From contig NC_087073.1 of the NCBI RefSeq assembly GCF_026151205.1, positions 5,351,001 to 5,415,000 of the forward strand: DNA of 64,000 bases, read 5' to 3'. Under the pieces are notes generated by a model, which saw only the letters and a list, made by a program, of their open reading frames with translations, ran no database searches and was not told the origin of the DNA. How positions within the stretch are numbered: position 1 is the first letter of the stretch; each line of letters begins with the position of its first letter. This document shows positions 51,660 through 63,985 of this stretch, piece by piece. The position numbers and the translations under genes were made by a program. This DNA comes from Bolinopsis microptera. Taxonomy: Eukaryota > Ctenophora > Tentaculata > Lobata > Bolinopsidae.

Positions 51660-53290
51660 AAATTGCGTTTGGCATAATGTCAATGAAGTAGAAGCGAGCT
51701 TGATTCACGATGTCAATCCTTCGCAGCTCGGTGAGGCACAGTGGTGCATCTCGCCGATCTACCGAGAAGCATTATTTGATGCGCGCGCGACCCAGTAGTG
51801 CATCGCGCTACAAAAGCGAGCGTGGTAAATCACGCTAAGTCTACACCTTGTAGCGCGATGCGTTACTGGGCCGCGCCGCGCCACGCATCCAAATCCAATA
51901 ATGTTGTCCATTGTTAATGGACTAGCCCGGCGCGCGCTACTCACAGCTCAGCTCCGTAGTATAGCACTTGCCTCGGTGCTCGGGCACTTGCCTCGAGAAA
52001 AAAGCGGCGCGTGCTACTTCGAATAAATTTAGACGAGTGACATCCGTCAACCAATAACAAATAATGCTTCTCGCAACCACCAACCTTCGTTGTTCGGCGA
52101 AATGCGCTACTGGGCCTCGCCGAGCAAAGAAGAATTGACATCGTCAATTAAGGGGACCTCCGGCTTTTGTGTTAATATAGTAGAGGCTCTTACGGGCAAA
52201 AAGACGTGTTTTCTGCTACGAGTTTAGAAACCTAACCGCTAATTGGACACAATAGTATGATGTCTAAGGATCGATAATATGTTAAGAAGTATAAATTTGG
52301 CCTTATTAGTCACGTGCTATACCAATGCGCGTTTTAAACTTTGACAGTCTATTACTCTAAGGCAAATAAAGTAATTATATTCATATTTTGTCAGCAATAA
52401 GATCACATTATTTTCTATTTATTGTGAAAATATGAGCTAGAACGGACATAATCTCGCTGAGTTATAGCTGTTTGAAATTTATGATGAACGCGCGGGTGCC
52501 AATTGATAACAACTAAATGCTTTTGCGCGTAGTCAGTAGTGCGCGTCGAAAATTTGGCAAAAACGCTTGCGGAGTGACAATATTCAAACTTCGATAAAGT
52601 ATATGAAGTGGGTACTTCTCGGAAAGGAAAAATTTAGGCAAACACGATGTGACTATTTTTGGGTTGATTTAATACAACTGCAAAAAATTATTCAAACTTC
52701 AAGCAAAAAAGTCAACATTTTTACCACTTTTTTGGATTTTTACCCGCGTAAAAACAGAGGGATTTTTAAAATTTTTAAACCATCTTGTGCGGCTGTGTTT
52801 TAGCTATTTCCATGCAAGTTTTGCCGACATGCCAACAAAATTAACTTGTTCAAAATATCAAAAAACATGGTTTTTTGGCCTATTTTTTGCCCAAAAATCG
52901 GTTTTTTGCGATTTTACCCGCGTAAACTCAGTCCAATCATCTCGAAATCACTTTTAATCGATTCTACGGTCAAAAATACGTCTAGAAAGGTGTATCTGGG
53001 GTCCCTAGCGTATCGAGCAGACAATGCCCGTAAGAGCCTCTACTAATAATAACCGATTGAAGCTATAATTGCATTGGCGGAATTACACTTACAAACTGCA
53101 GGCTGATTGACGATATCAACCCATCAGGATCGTTGCGAGAAACATTATTTGATGCGCAGCGCGGCCCAGTAGTCACTGTCAGTATTGCATCGCGCTACAA
53201 GCGTGCCACTGTCAGGTAAAAAAGTAACGCGCACCGAGTCAATTCATTGACAAAGGCAAACGACAACTGTGCAGTGAACTGACCAAGTAG
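51660..53290. mobile_element. Nested palindromic elements rich in GCGC
   Basis: The outer parts share CGAGAAGCATTATTTGATGC (51764), its inverse near 52060 and GCGAGAAACATTATTTGATG (53138), with GCCCAGTAGT. Between them an element of about 870 bases (52176-53046) has 21-bp inverted ends (TAGTAGAGGCTCTTACGGGC and complement) flanked by ATA/TA. Inside it TTTTTACCCGCGTAAA occurs twice (52737, 52912). This is a repeat inserted into a repeat. No ORF is supported. Confidence 0.65.
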
Positions 53291-53449
53291 GGCGTTGCCC
53301 GGGATTAATATTTCGTAAACTGAAACTGATAGGCATAGACAATAGAAGGCTCGCGCTTCTTTCAACTTAAACGAAAATTAGACTCGCGTCGTTTATGGTG
53401 TATCATCTGTTATGCCAAACGTCGCTCGCGTTATTGTATATTGTGCATG

Positions 53450-53700
53450 ATTAAATATGATTAAATATGATTAGATATGATCAGATATGATTAAATATGA
53501 TTAAATATGATTAGGGGTCGTTTACATATTACGTAATCACTTTTTGAACAATTTTTAATCCTCCTCGGCCTCCGTAATCAGTTTTACACATAGTTATTGT
53601 GTCAAAATTACACTAGCATAATCATTTGGAAACCCCCTCCCCCTCGGCTGATTACGTAATATGTGAACGAACCATTAGATATGATTAAATATGACTATAC
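53450..53700. mobile_element. Harbinger-like MITE inserted in a 10-bp repeat
   Basis: A tract of (TTAAATATGA)n, about seven units, is split by GGGGTCGTTTACATATTACG...GTGAACGAACCA (53512-53671). TTA is present on both sides, and GATATGATTAAATATGA resumes after it. The MITE belongs with the one at 50342. Confidence 0.82.
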
Positions 53701-53724
53701 AACTACATAACAATAAGGAAGTTT

Positions 53725-55912
53725 ACCTGGGGAAACTTACCTGGGGACCCCAGGCTATTGTGTTCATGATGATGAACATAACAATAGAGATTCGGCAGAA
53801 TGATAGGCTAGTGAGCGCCGTCCAGTAAGCCTAGTATAGGGTTAGCGTTTCTGGTTTCAGCAAGTACTTTTGTCAGGGCTTGGGTGAGGGTTAAAAACAG
53901 TCGAGATCAGAGTAGAGTGTTCAGTGATTAAAATCATCATACATATAATTGTGGCGCGATGCTCATGCATATTACTGGGCCTAGAATAGTGTCATGTCAA
54001 ATTGTTTGGTCACGTAACTGGTAACACTAGAACTAGCTAAAGTATAAGCTATTATATTTATATACTTATAGTTGAACTGTTAACCATTTGAACGTAAATT
54101 TGATTGTTTGGGTCATTTCGATGTTTCGAGTCTTTATTGTCTTACAGAGTCTTAGTCTTAGATGTAACCAGAACCCTGTCATGTTAAACTTATAAAGGTC
54201 CTTATATTAACAGATGCAAGGTTTACACTTGTAGTACTATTAAGTAGACCCCCACGCATCTGTCAAGGACCTTAAAAGTGTTCATACATCTTGGTGACAG
54301 TTAAGTTTAGGTTATTTCCATGGTTTATAACCTACTACAGACCCACGCTGCACGCGACGATCGCTATGCGTCTCTACTACTAGACTATTTACGGGTATCA
54401 TCCGTAAACGTTCGACTAAGAATTAAAAAATGCGAGTGAGGTGCACATTCGTCGTCATGGAGAATGACATTGATCTTGAAATAGTCCAGTACAATGTTCA
54501 TCACTATCAGTAGGTTATAAGTAGGGGACGCGTACAATTATGAACTATGAAAGAAGACCGGCCGAATGAATCTAATCATGATTCAGATCTTTAATCGTGA
54601 TTCAGATCTCATCATACTAAATGGTTCATAACTTCTTGTCATTTTCCCGATAAGCCAGTTAAAAATACCCGTTATGCGTCCCCATCACTTATTCCTTAGA
54701 GTTAGTCTTAAATGAGATTGCGATCTACTTCTAGCTACCATTACCATTGTATTGCAATTGGTGACGAATGGGATTCAGGATTGAACTTATATCAGAAACA
54801 AATAAGTGTAAGTGAAGTGCAGAATGCAGATAATATATAATGATATTAGCTGCCTTACAGTTACCATAATATAATGGTCTTTAAAGTTAACGGGTGATAT
54901 TCGTAAAACATTTGTTCCAAATACGTATTATATTATTTGTTATTACATTTACAACTACAAGACCGTCGACGAGTCCAACTTGGCGCGCGTCCTGGTAGGT
55001 TATAAACCTACAAGTCTTTCACTCTTGGTAGGTTATAATTATAAATGGAAAGTACAAGATGGTCCGCACTCTGGGTCATTCAAATTTGATGGAAGTTTAT
55101 TAATTATTTTCATTTCAATATGCACGGTTCACCTTCCTTGACACTTGAGGTCTTCAGGCCTCTCACTTCGCAGTTCGCCGAAGCTTTTATTAAAGAATCG
55201 GCGAACATGTTGTGGTTCAATGATAATTTCAAAAATAGGAAAGGCTGTTGGAACAGTGGTCATGCTCAAATAGTTTCAGCCAGAATTGAAGGTATGAAAG
55301 AGCCGAAATTCAAGGAATCACAGAAGTTCCCCCAAGGACCGAAACAAAAACTTAAATTAGGGTCGATCAGTTAATTGTAATGTCCATTCTGGTTCGGCCA
55401 GAATTGGAGTAACTAAAAATATTTGTCTAACTGGCTCAAAATTCGAGGTTTCACTTGACATCTAGGGTAATTTTGTCTTTCAGTTTATCTAAAATTTTTA
55501 TATAGAATCAAGTTCTGAGAGCCGGTCGTTAGACTTAGCAAGCCACATAGTCATAACTGACTTGTTATTCAGGAAAAACATGATTAACCATATATAACCC
55601 AAACTGAGTCATCAATTAGTTTTACAACCTGGATTTCAAATGGTAATCGTACTGTAGTGCGACAAGTACTCTAGTGCAAAGTCCGACAAAAACACCCTCT
55701 TTCGCACTACGTCTACAGTACTATACGTGTCGCACTACGATCCAGGTAGCGTACTCTAGTGCGACACAATATCCTGTCTTATTTCCAAGTTCAGGTCAGA
55801 TCCTCTTTCGCACTAGAGTGCCCTTCTTGTTACCTGGGGACTCCAGGCTATTATGTTCATAAACATAAAGATTCGGCGGAATGACAGGCTGAGCGCCGCC
55901 CAGTAACCTTCT
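53725..55912. repeat. Short repeat R3 (53725-53828 and 55832-55912)
   Basis: Both copies run TTACCTGGGGA(C)(C/T)CCAGGCTAT, TGTTCAT..AACATA, AGATTCGGC(A/G)GAATGA and GAGCGCCG(C/T)CCAGTAA. The ends TTACCTGGGG and CCAGTAA are roughly inverted, as in a small MITE. No gene is recognised between them apart from the ORF at 55120. Confidence 0.65.
55120..55374 (+). CDS. Unrecognised 84-codon ORF
   Basis: The ORF starts MHGSPSLTLEVFRPLTSQFA and continues EAFIKESANMLWFNDNFKNR, then a basic tail (KFPQGPKQKLKLGSIS). A pyrimidine-rich stretch precedes the ATG, so it could also be a 3' exon with an acceptor. Composition is less AT-rich than the surroundings. I recognise no domain; it could be a retroelement piece. 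Confidence 0.3.
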   Translation: MHGSPSLTLEVFRPLTSQFAEAFIKESANMLWFNDNFKNRKGCWNSGHAQIVSARIEGMKEPKFKESQKFPQGPKQKLKLGSIS

Positions 55913-56945
55913 TGTGGACCCGATTCGTCGGGTCTTTTCAAGTCACTTATTTCGAAGTGATCTTGTGGACCCGATTCGTCGGTTCACGTCATGTATTTCG
56001 AAGTGATCCACTGATCATAATTCCTTCGGGTCAGTTCAAGCCACGTATGCAGTATGTGATCCACCGAGTCACTCGTAAGCAGCATATCTTACTATATATA
56101 AAGCGAGACGATATATATGTATGTATATATCCGTGCCATTTTACTGACACCACGGCATCAACTTTAACGCAACTTTCCGCAAAAACCGTAAAAGATATAC
56201 AACTGAAACTTTTTTGACTGGGTCAAATGCTTTAATGGCCTTCAAATCAGCATGAAAAAATAAAAAATTGGCCAAGGAATAATAATTTTAGTGCCCAAAA
56301 TTTGGACTCCCAAGTGGTGTCAAAAACGCGAATTAAATAGGTAATAATCATTTTAGTCTCTCGAGTCTTGACACCACTTAGGGTTAGACGGGTTCTCTGA
56401 TCGGGATAACAAGTTCATATGCGTGGGCCATATATATAAGGTCACGATGATTCTACCGAAGCATCGAACAACATCAACATGTCTTTTACAATCATCTTCA
56501 TTCCTGGACGCACTATTGGTTCAATAAACGTTATCCACGACGGATACCGCTACTGCCTGGATAATAAGCGCGACGACAAGACCTACCGGCGATGCACTGA
56601 TAAGACAATGATCTTGAATTGAATATTGTGAGTGTAACTGTAATCTTTAATGAAATAATTTTGATTTAATATTTAACCCAAAATACTCATACACGACTAT
56701 GGACTACACTCTTGTCATTAAAACTTAAAAACATTGTATTGCAATGTCAAATTGTTATTGAATGTGTTTTTGTAGCACTACAGTCCAGGTAGCGTACTGT
56801 AGTTCTAGTGCGACAGTGTCGGCCTTGAAAATTCTCTGTCGCACTACAGTACGTGTCGCACTACGATCCAGGTAGCGTACTCTAGTGAGACAGTGTCGAT
56901 CTTGAAGGTTTCGCACTAGGGTATGTTTCGCACTACAGTACGGGA
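55655..56945. repeat. TAGTGCGACA/TGTCGCACTA repeat clusters
   Basis: In 55655-55825 and 56773-56945 the motif CTAGTGCGACA and its inverse TCGCACTAC recur about a dozen times together with GATCCAGGTAGCGTACTCTA. Their mixed orientation makes several hairpins. The two clusters flank repeat R1 copy 3 and could be ends of a composite element. Confidence 0.65.
56131..56393 (-). repeat. Dispersed repeat R1, copy 3 (inverted)
   Basis: Reverse complement of the unit at 4139-4398: ACACCACGGCATCAACTTTA, TTGGCCAAGGAATAATAATT, ending CACTTAGGGTTAGACGGGTT. It is the best preserved copy pair in the window. Confidence 0.75.
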
Positions 56946-59900
56946 ACCTTTCCTTTATTTACTTATTCAAATAGTCATATACCAAACCCTTCTCATATTG
57001 ATTTATCACATCAGGCATATCAGTATCAGTATCAGATTCAATAGTCAAGAAATTAATGTTTCCGTTAAAAATTGGATCTTTAGATGCTAAAGGTAAGTAT
57101 CATGAATTGAGCCAGGCTTGCTCAAGTATTCGTACTTTTGTATAACTAATACTATAGAGCAGGGATACTGGGACAATAAATGAGATAATCATTATCTTTA
57201 TCCAGAATAAATACCATAGAATCCCGATGTTTTGATTTAAGAGTTCAGAATAACAATAGTTTCATTCGGAAATAGGTATGTAATTTCAAAACAAGAGCCA
57301 GAAAACATACATCAAATTCAAGTATCTCTGTAACTCATATTTTATGAAGCAGAACCAGTCTCACTCTCAATATGCAATAGTAATACCAAATACAACAACT
57401 AAACATGCAAATTTCTCTTTGATATCACGTACGAATATGATACATATTCATTGAAATATGTGTAATATGTATGCACTCATCTTCCTCACAACTGTAATTT
57501 TCCTATATTCAGTACTGCAACTTTAGTGTCTACACTCGATGTGTGAATGGAGATATGACGTCACTCCCACACAAGTGGTCAACAACTGCGACATGAGATG
57601 ACTTTCCCGCTCCTAGCAGCCCCCATTTCTCCATATAATATTCCCGCGCTTCATAGCATAAATATAATTAGGTAATGCGATTACGGTTGAGTTTAGCCAG
57701 GTCTTGGCCCGGAGCCCGGTAGCTAACCCCCATCTGAGAGTGCGTTGCTCGGAAGCCGGTTTCAGTGGAGCACACTTGCTGCCTTCTCTGTAAGGCGCTA
57801 ATGAGGGACCGGCGCGTGTCACATCACGCTCCAGCACAATCTCCAGTAGTAGCAATCTCACACAGGAGATCGGCAGTCAGTCGTTTTGTTTTGTAAATCA
57901 GTTGCTCTGGCAACGCTGGTAACCGGGATCTGACAGCACCTGTTTCGTCTCTAGCCGATATTATTAATAACCTGCAGGACATTTTAGTTTTATTACATTT
58001 TCTTGCACATTTAATCGAGTTTTGGATGTGAATATTATCACTAATGGGGATGTTATTATAACCACCGTTTACCTTGATCGAAACTCGAAACAAGGCCTTG
58101 CTAATGATGTCGAAAATCGTACAGCGACAACTCATTACTCATTATTTATTTAAGGTATAAATTGGATATTCATTGAATTAACATGCGGGGTACCGGTACG
58201 ATATAACCAAAGGGTAAAAGCATGAAATCTCTTGCTCTTGTCTATTACTTGTGTAATAACTGTAGTATCACACACGTACAGGGCCTATTCAATTTTATGT
58301 CATCTAGACTGGGCTTTATTTTGGGAATTTATTTTTGGCAGGCCACCAAGAACAAGGAACTCAGCGGCATCTAATCATCTATAGAAATAGAATATGTTGA
58401 CAGGCGCCAAGAAATAGCGCCACTTGCCCGGAAAAGGATGGCAAATCCTCCAAGTAAATTCCTTTAGAATCGCCAGCAAGTCAACACTTTTTGAAGATAC
58501 CACTTCCCGCCAAATTTCGAAACAAAGTGTTGAAGTAAGCACTTGTCACTTACAGGCTGCAGATCCATACCTCCTTATGAATATTAGCGACATTCCTGCA
58601 TATGTGAGCTATTTCTTTACCTGTACTTGCATTTTCTAAGAATAGTTGTTTTTCACAGTGTTTACTTTTGTCATCCTTGCCAGACAAACATTTGTCGATC
58701 TATTTGGATGTATTTCTGTAGAATAGCGAATATTCATTACAGGGGATTGATAATCGATTTATATATAGCACAGGCATTGGGCATGTTTTGTATAAGTTGA
58801 AACCACAAGAAGGAAGTAATCGACAGGTGTCACTTCAATTACATATATATTAGCCAGCCCTGTTGTCAACATACAGTTCATGAAATAAAATCCTTGTGAA
58901 ATTTGTTGCCAGACGGTATATATTTTTGTATGCTATGCTATTCGGTAGGAGTTTTAAACATCCCTGTTCGTATTTTATGAGATCACATTATACTGTTTCC
59001 CGAGGAAATCTTGAAAGGGCCACATAACACATTATACTGTCAAATTTATGTAAGAAAACAGAGGAAAATATTCGCATATTATGCCATAATTAATTTGACA
59101 ATTAAGAACAGGATATTGACAATGGACCCAAGTTCTCAAAAGTCCACTTGGTAACTTGGGGTCAATAGAAATTTGCAATATCCGCAGCATTACAACGTAT
59201 GAAATACTGACGCGTTGTACACACGCTTTTCCTAATGTACAAAAAGCGCGGGAATGTTTTGGCGGGAATACCTAACACGTGTCATTGCGCTCTCCATCAT
59301 GTTTATTTTGTCGTGATAATTGACGCGTGTAGCTCCATTGTTTGTTGGTAGCGACAAACTCGGTTACTTTCCTAAGCACCTCTTTGTTTTCGCATCAGAA
59401 TGTTGCACCTGCTACTTAGCACTTGTGTAGGGTACCTGGATTTTAAATCTCACAGTTAAGCGGTCTGCAGGACGCTGATCAAAGGATCAAATTTCACGTT
59501 GCTGTGACCATTTATATTGCATTAAACGGTGATAAGTTTAGTCAGATATGTTTTGAAATTGCCATTTGTGAAAACCTTGAATAGTACAGGCTTGCGTATG
59601 TTAAGTTATTGCCGCTTTCAAAACATAACCCTTTATTTAAAAGCACGCCCTGTATTTGTATAGTATTGAGTCGATCCTTGTTGAAAAGTAGCTGACAGAT
59701 TTCAGATAGAATTAAGAATTGCAATTCCTAACTTCCCTCAAAGGTTGCATGTCGTCGATGTTGCGTGACCGTGTTCTCAAAATCATATACGACTTTAAAT
59801 ACATTAATTTTGTGAACTGGAACATAGTAGCTTATTGAATGTCTTGAGGTAATCTGACGCCTGTTAACTTTTGGCGGGAAATTTAATGTGTGTATATTTG

Positions 59901-60003
59901 CCTCATTATACAACTTTAAATATATGTACAGTTTACAGTTGAAGTTATTTCTCTGAATTGTTGTATTCTATTTGCTTCTCTAACGACTTCCTTCTCTTTC
60001 TAG
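56946..60003. other. Region upstream of the 60-kb coding exon
   Basis: No gene is recognised. The segment 57600-58140 is less AT-rich, and overlapping minus-strand frames of 80-100 codons there show no family resemblance; it may be a promoter-like or CpG-richer patch. The 5' UTR of the gene at 60008 should lie in this region, because its ATG follows a splice acceptor. Confidence 0.35.
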
Positions 60004-60007
60004 TTTA

Positions 60008-60289
60008 ATGAGTACCTCCAATTTGCTATCACAAAACAAAGAAAACCGGCCCGGTCTGAAGAACAGATTTCTGCCAGTTTCCCCAGTCAGAGAACAAGTA
60101 AAGAAGTTTGGGACGACCATGCCAGACTCTTCTAAACCCAGAAACAGATTCAATGAGGTGGAACGCCTCATGGACCAGAACAAAGTTAGCAGAAACCTTT
60201 CAGACTACTGGTTCAAGAACAACGGTAACAAACCTTATAATAGTTACGTAAAGAAAGTGGTCAAAGAGCGGCTGAAGTACGATGAATGA
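60008..60289 (+). CDS. Unknown protein, 93 aa, basic (single or last coding exon)
   Basis: An acceptor TTCTCTTTCTAG ends at 60003, and ATG follows four bases later. The frame MSTSNLLSQNKENRPGLKNR continues through FLPVSPVREQVKKFG and FNEVERLMDQNKVSRNLSDY to NNGNKPYNSYVKKVVKERLK and ends YDE. Codon use is purine-first throughout and the C-terminal half looks like two amphipathic helices. Basic and Asn-rich; no signal peptide, no membrane segment, no recognised domain. Either it is a small gene with a 5' UTR intron, or the exon continues a frame from upstream. A shorter overlapping frame (60004-60135) would join kinase exon 16 in phase. Confidence 0.6.
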   Translation: MSTSNLLSQNKENRPGLKNRFLPVSPVREQVKKFGTTMPDSSKPRNRFNEVERLMDQNKVSRNLSDYWFKNNGNKPYNSYVKKVVKERLKYDE

Positions 60290-63200
60290 CAGACATCTTC
60301 CTAAGTAGACTATTAAAGTCTAGAACACTGAGATCAGAGATTGTATTAGGATGAAAGATGAGCTGGCCCAGCTCTTGAAGGAGAGATTTCGTTAATTGAG
60401 CTCGATTGAGACTCTCAAATGGCGTGGATGCAAAATATTTTTGCTTGCCAAACAATGCAATTTAATCTCTATTTTTCTAAAGAATGAATCTCGAAATTTT
60501 GATAAGTTTACTGAAACATTTGTATTAGACGGTTAATGAGTCTAATTTTGTTTTAAGAAACTGCCTTGACTCGATGATTCCTAGTTTTCTGGGGAGTGCG
60601 AGCGCGACAGTTTATATTAAACTCAGAAAATGTTTTCTGCGGCGGAAACACCATGAACCTAGCTTGCTTAAATTACCGGCCAACTTGTCTGAATCATCGT
60701 TTGATGATCATGAGTTTAAGATATTTTCTGAGTTAAGTGTAAGTTACAAGAGAAAGATTTATCATTATTTAAGTTTAAGATTTATATACCTTTGTGTCTG
60801 ATTGATTTAGGATCTATAATTTTGCTTGTAACAAATTTGTTTTGTATGGCTATAATTTATTTATTATTCTGATTTTTGAGAATGAAAGTTTAAGGCCCAT
60901 TTTCATTCGAGGATCAAGGATAAGCCTTTGTTGCTAAATGAAGCATCACCAAATCTATTATCTATTTCCAGAGGTTGCCAAAAAAAGTCTCGCTGATGTA
61001 GTTTTAATGATAAAGCAGTGGTGAATTCAGACTAGGGAAGCAGCACTGCAATTCAAATTATAAATTTGCTGCTAAGTCTTTTATCCCTTTCAGTGAATTC
61101 ACCCCTGTTTTTATGAAAGTTTGAGATATCAGCGTGAGGGCTCACTTTTAGCGACATTATCTAAAGTATCTTATATGCTAATTTGGCTTTACATTTTTCA
61201 GAGAAGAATTAGTTGTCATTAAGATAAGTTTATGTTAATAGTTTCAGAACGTAAAGAGGGATAATAATTGGGTTACAGAAAGTTACAGTGTTAATTGTGT
61301 ACCTGGACTTGGGCATTTGTTGAGGTAGAATTTTATTTTTCCGGAGACCCATTTCCTTGAATTTGTCCGATGTGTGACCGACAGAAATCTTAGCACCTTT
61401 TATGAAAAGAATTAGTCAAAATTTTGACTCATAACTCATTTACACCGAAATATGTGTCCATCCAGGTATTATAACAAATTATGTTAGCATTATTCAATAT
61501 AATTCAATATTCATTTCACATTTCAATGGAACTGTATCATTTGTTCGAGTGAATTAAGAAGGATATTGACACTAGCTCTAATGAGAATATTTCCAGAAAT
61601 TACTAGAATTATGAACTGTTATGAAACTACAGACCCAGTCTAATAAATTAAGAGGGACTTCTGAATTATCCTTGTTTCTTGGCTCCTGATCTACGAGTAC
61701 GGTTCCTGTCTAAATGTTAGTGGCTTTCACTCCGTCCACAATATTCCGAATGGAGGAGATGTGTGACGGATAAATTGGGCTCATTTGACTGCAGCCAGAC
61801 GGCTGTTCTTGTACCATTATACTTTAATTGATTTCCTAAAGCATCCTATGAAAAAGTTAGAGCGCTTTGATGACAAATCCCAGTAAAACCCCAGAAAATC
61901 TCCCGAAATAAGTGGAATGAAATATTCTTAATAACATTTTAGTGGGAGCTGCGGCTCGGCACAGTATCAATTACACGCCCTAAATTCCGGAGCTTCCCAT
62001 CTACCAACTCGGTACCGGCTTGTGTACCGCACGCCCTGTCAGCTCGGCTTGGCTTGTCCTCAGTTTGGGCAGAATGTGACAGAGCCCTTGTCAGGGAACA
62101 GTAGACAGTCAATACATTCAGAGCTGCTTTAAGGTGACCTAGTTCTGGGTGTGTTCCCAATTTCCATCATCCTGTCAAAGCCTGGCTAAATCCAGGCTGG
62201 CACTGAACAAACCTCACTTTCTTGAGGATGCAACAGAAATTACAGTGCTTCTCCACGTTAAATTTGATAATCCCAAGTAGCAATTTTGCCAGTTAATGTT
62301 TAAAGAGTTTGATTATGAAAATTGAATTAGAGAGTTACAGTTGTATTCGTTTGAGGAGAGAGAGCGAGGAATATTGACTTCTTTACCAGGAAGTCCTTTG
62401 TTAAAGGCCCTTGCCAAAATAATTCAATGAATATCAGGACAATGCCACATCAGTGACCAGGCTAGTCGAACTTTACATTTTACCGCAGAGTAAGTCCTGG
62501 ACCGGAAACCAGGAAACATGAATGGTAGGAACAATGAACTACTCGTTTCGAACCAGGAACCTGACATGATGACTTGAAAGTTCCAAATATCAGGACTGTT
62601 TTTGGGTATAATGATCACGATTCTCGGCCTCTACTAGACGCTATTCACACTTGTAGCGCAATTAATTAATTTTGATTATCAGTTCGTTTCAAATAACTGA
62701 TCAGATTGGAGCCCTTAAGGTAGTTTTGATGTGTAACGTTCACTTAGCACCTATTTAGCACTTGAACATCAGGTTCAGAAATGGGGAGCCCAGGCTAATT
62801 GACAAAGAGCATTACCTTTATTTAGTTTATTTGTGCCTTGAATGACATTGACACGGTGTACACTGAACAGACTACATCAGTCTGGGTCATAAAATAATAA
62901 TTACTCTGGTTTAAATACAATTATTAGATAATCAACGTTACGTCTTTCAGGACTTACCGTCTGTTTTGCACCCAGTAGAATTGTAATTATGGTGACTGAG
63001 CTGGGGTCATGGTTACTCTCTTGCACGCCTGAGCCGTGTAAAATAACTGCAATCAGGTGATTTGATTCACATCAAATCATAGTGACAATGTTTTGACAAA
63101 AGGTAAACATGGGGATTGTAGCTTGTATCCGGTTTCGGGGCTGGTCACCAGGCTATTATTATGATAGCCCGGCTACTTCCTCCGTACAAACACAGCACCT

Positions 63201-63930
63201 CGCACATAAACATATATTAGTCCTTATTTCCGGGAAAAACATGAGCAAGGGTGATTTTTGCAATAATTGCCATGATGGGGCAGTTAGCGTCAAGATGGCA
63301 GTACTTGATCCGGAGTTGCACTCCTGGAACAGTACAGAACCCGCTCCTGGACCGGGTCAGGAGCTGGCCCTCAGACTCGGTGTTATTCGGGTACCCTTGT
63401 GAGACCAGTCCTGCACCAGGTACCAACCCTGACCCGCCAGGATACCCAACCTTCCCTGGCACCAACCACAGCTCCTGACAAATTGGGAGGTGCAGTGTGC
63501 TGTTGTGACGTAACCGTGACATAAACTCAGAGTTCTTGACAAGAGAGCTTGAGAAGCCGGCAGTTCCTCACCCATGTCACGAGCCAGCGTTATTCGAATT
63601 CGAATTTGGCGCTCTTGTCATCACCTGAGCAGTTAAGCTGGTCAGTAAACCAGACTGCAGGTTTCTCTCTCCGTCACTGGGTCGGAGGAGTGACGTGTCC
63701 TGGGGACCGGTATCCCGGCAAACCACTCAGTCCTGGGGACAGTGTGATCAGCAGGAACAGGTCAGGCAGTGAGCTCTCATCGAGACCCTGCAGTCTCAAT
63801 GTCATCTTAATCTTAAGTACCGAGAGTTGGATACAAATGTGATCCTGTTAATTCGGACGGTAATTGTTCCGAGCAATTCATTAATCAGCCCGTTTTCACA
63901 CTCTTCAGGCTAGCGGTGGTGGCTAAAGAA
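60290..63930. other. Downstream sequence, no gene recognised
   Basis: Probably includes the 3' UTR of the 60-kb exon (AT-rich, TTTATTTATTATT near 60857). From about 61.9 kb the sequence becomes less AT-rich, with several overlapping 60-100 codon frames at 63109-63842 on both strands. None shows a conserved domain or clean splice sites. Confidence 0.35.
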
Positions 63931-63940
63931 AGGGTCGAAT

Positions 63941-63985
63941 ACCTGAGCACGTGACCAGTAAAGCCTGGGCACGTGACCGGTAAAG
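63941..63985. promoter_or_regulatory. Tandem CACGTGAC E-box pair
   Basis: CACGTGACCAGTAAAGCCTG and CACGTGACCGGTAAAGCC are direct repeats about 25 bases apart at the window edge. CACGTGAC is the core bound by bHLH-zip factors of the MITF/USF type. Paired sites are common near promoters, but the target gene would lie beyond the window. Confidence 0.35.

Noticed and set aside
57613-58135. Two overlapping minus-strand ORFs of 82 and 103 codons
   Set aside because: No domain, no splice support; composition of the patch is enough to explain open frames.
63109-63842. Several 70-100 codon ORFs near the right edge
   Set aside because: Overlapping frames on both strands with Pro/Gly-rich content and no recognised motif.
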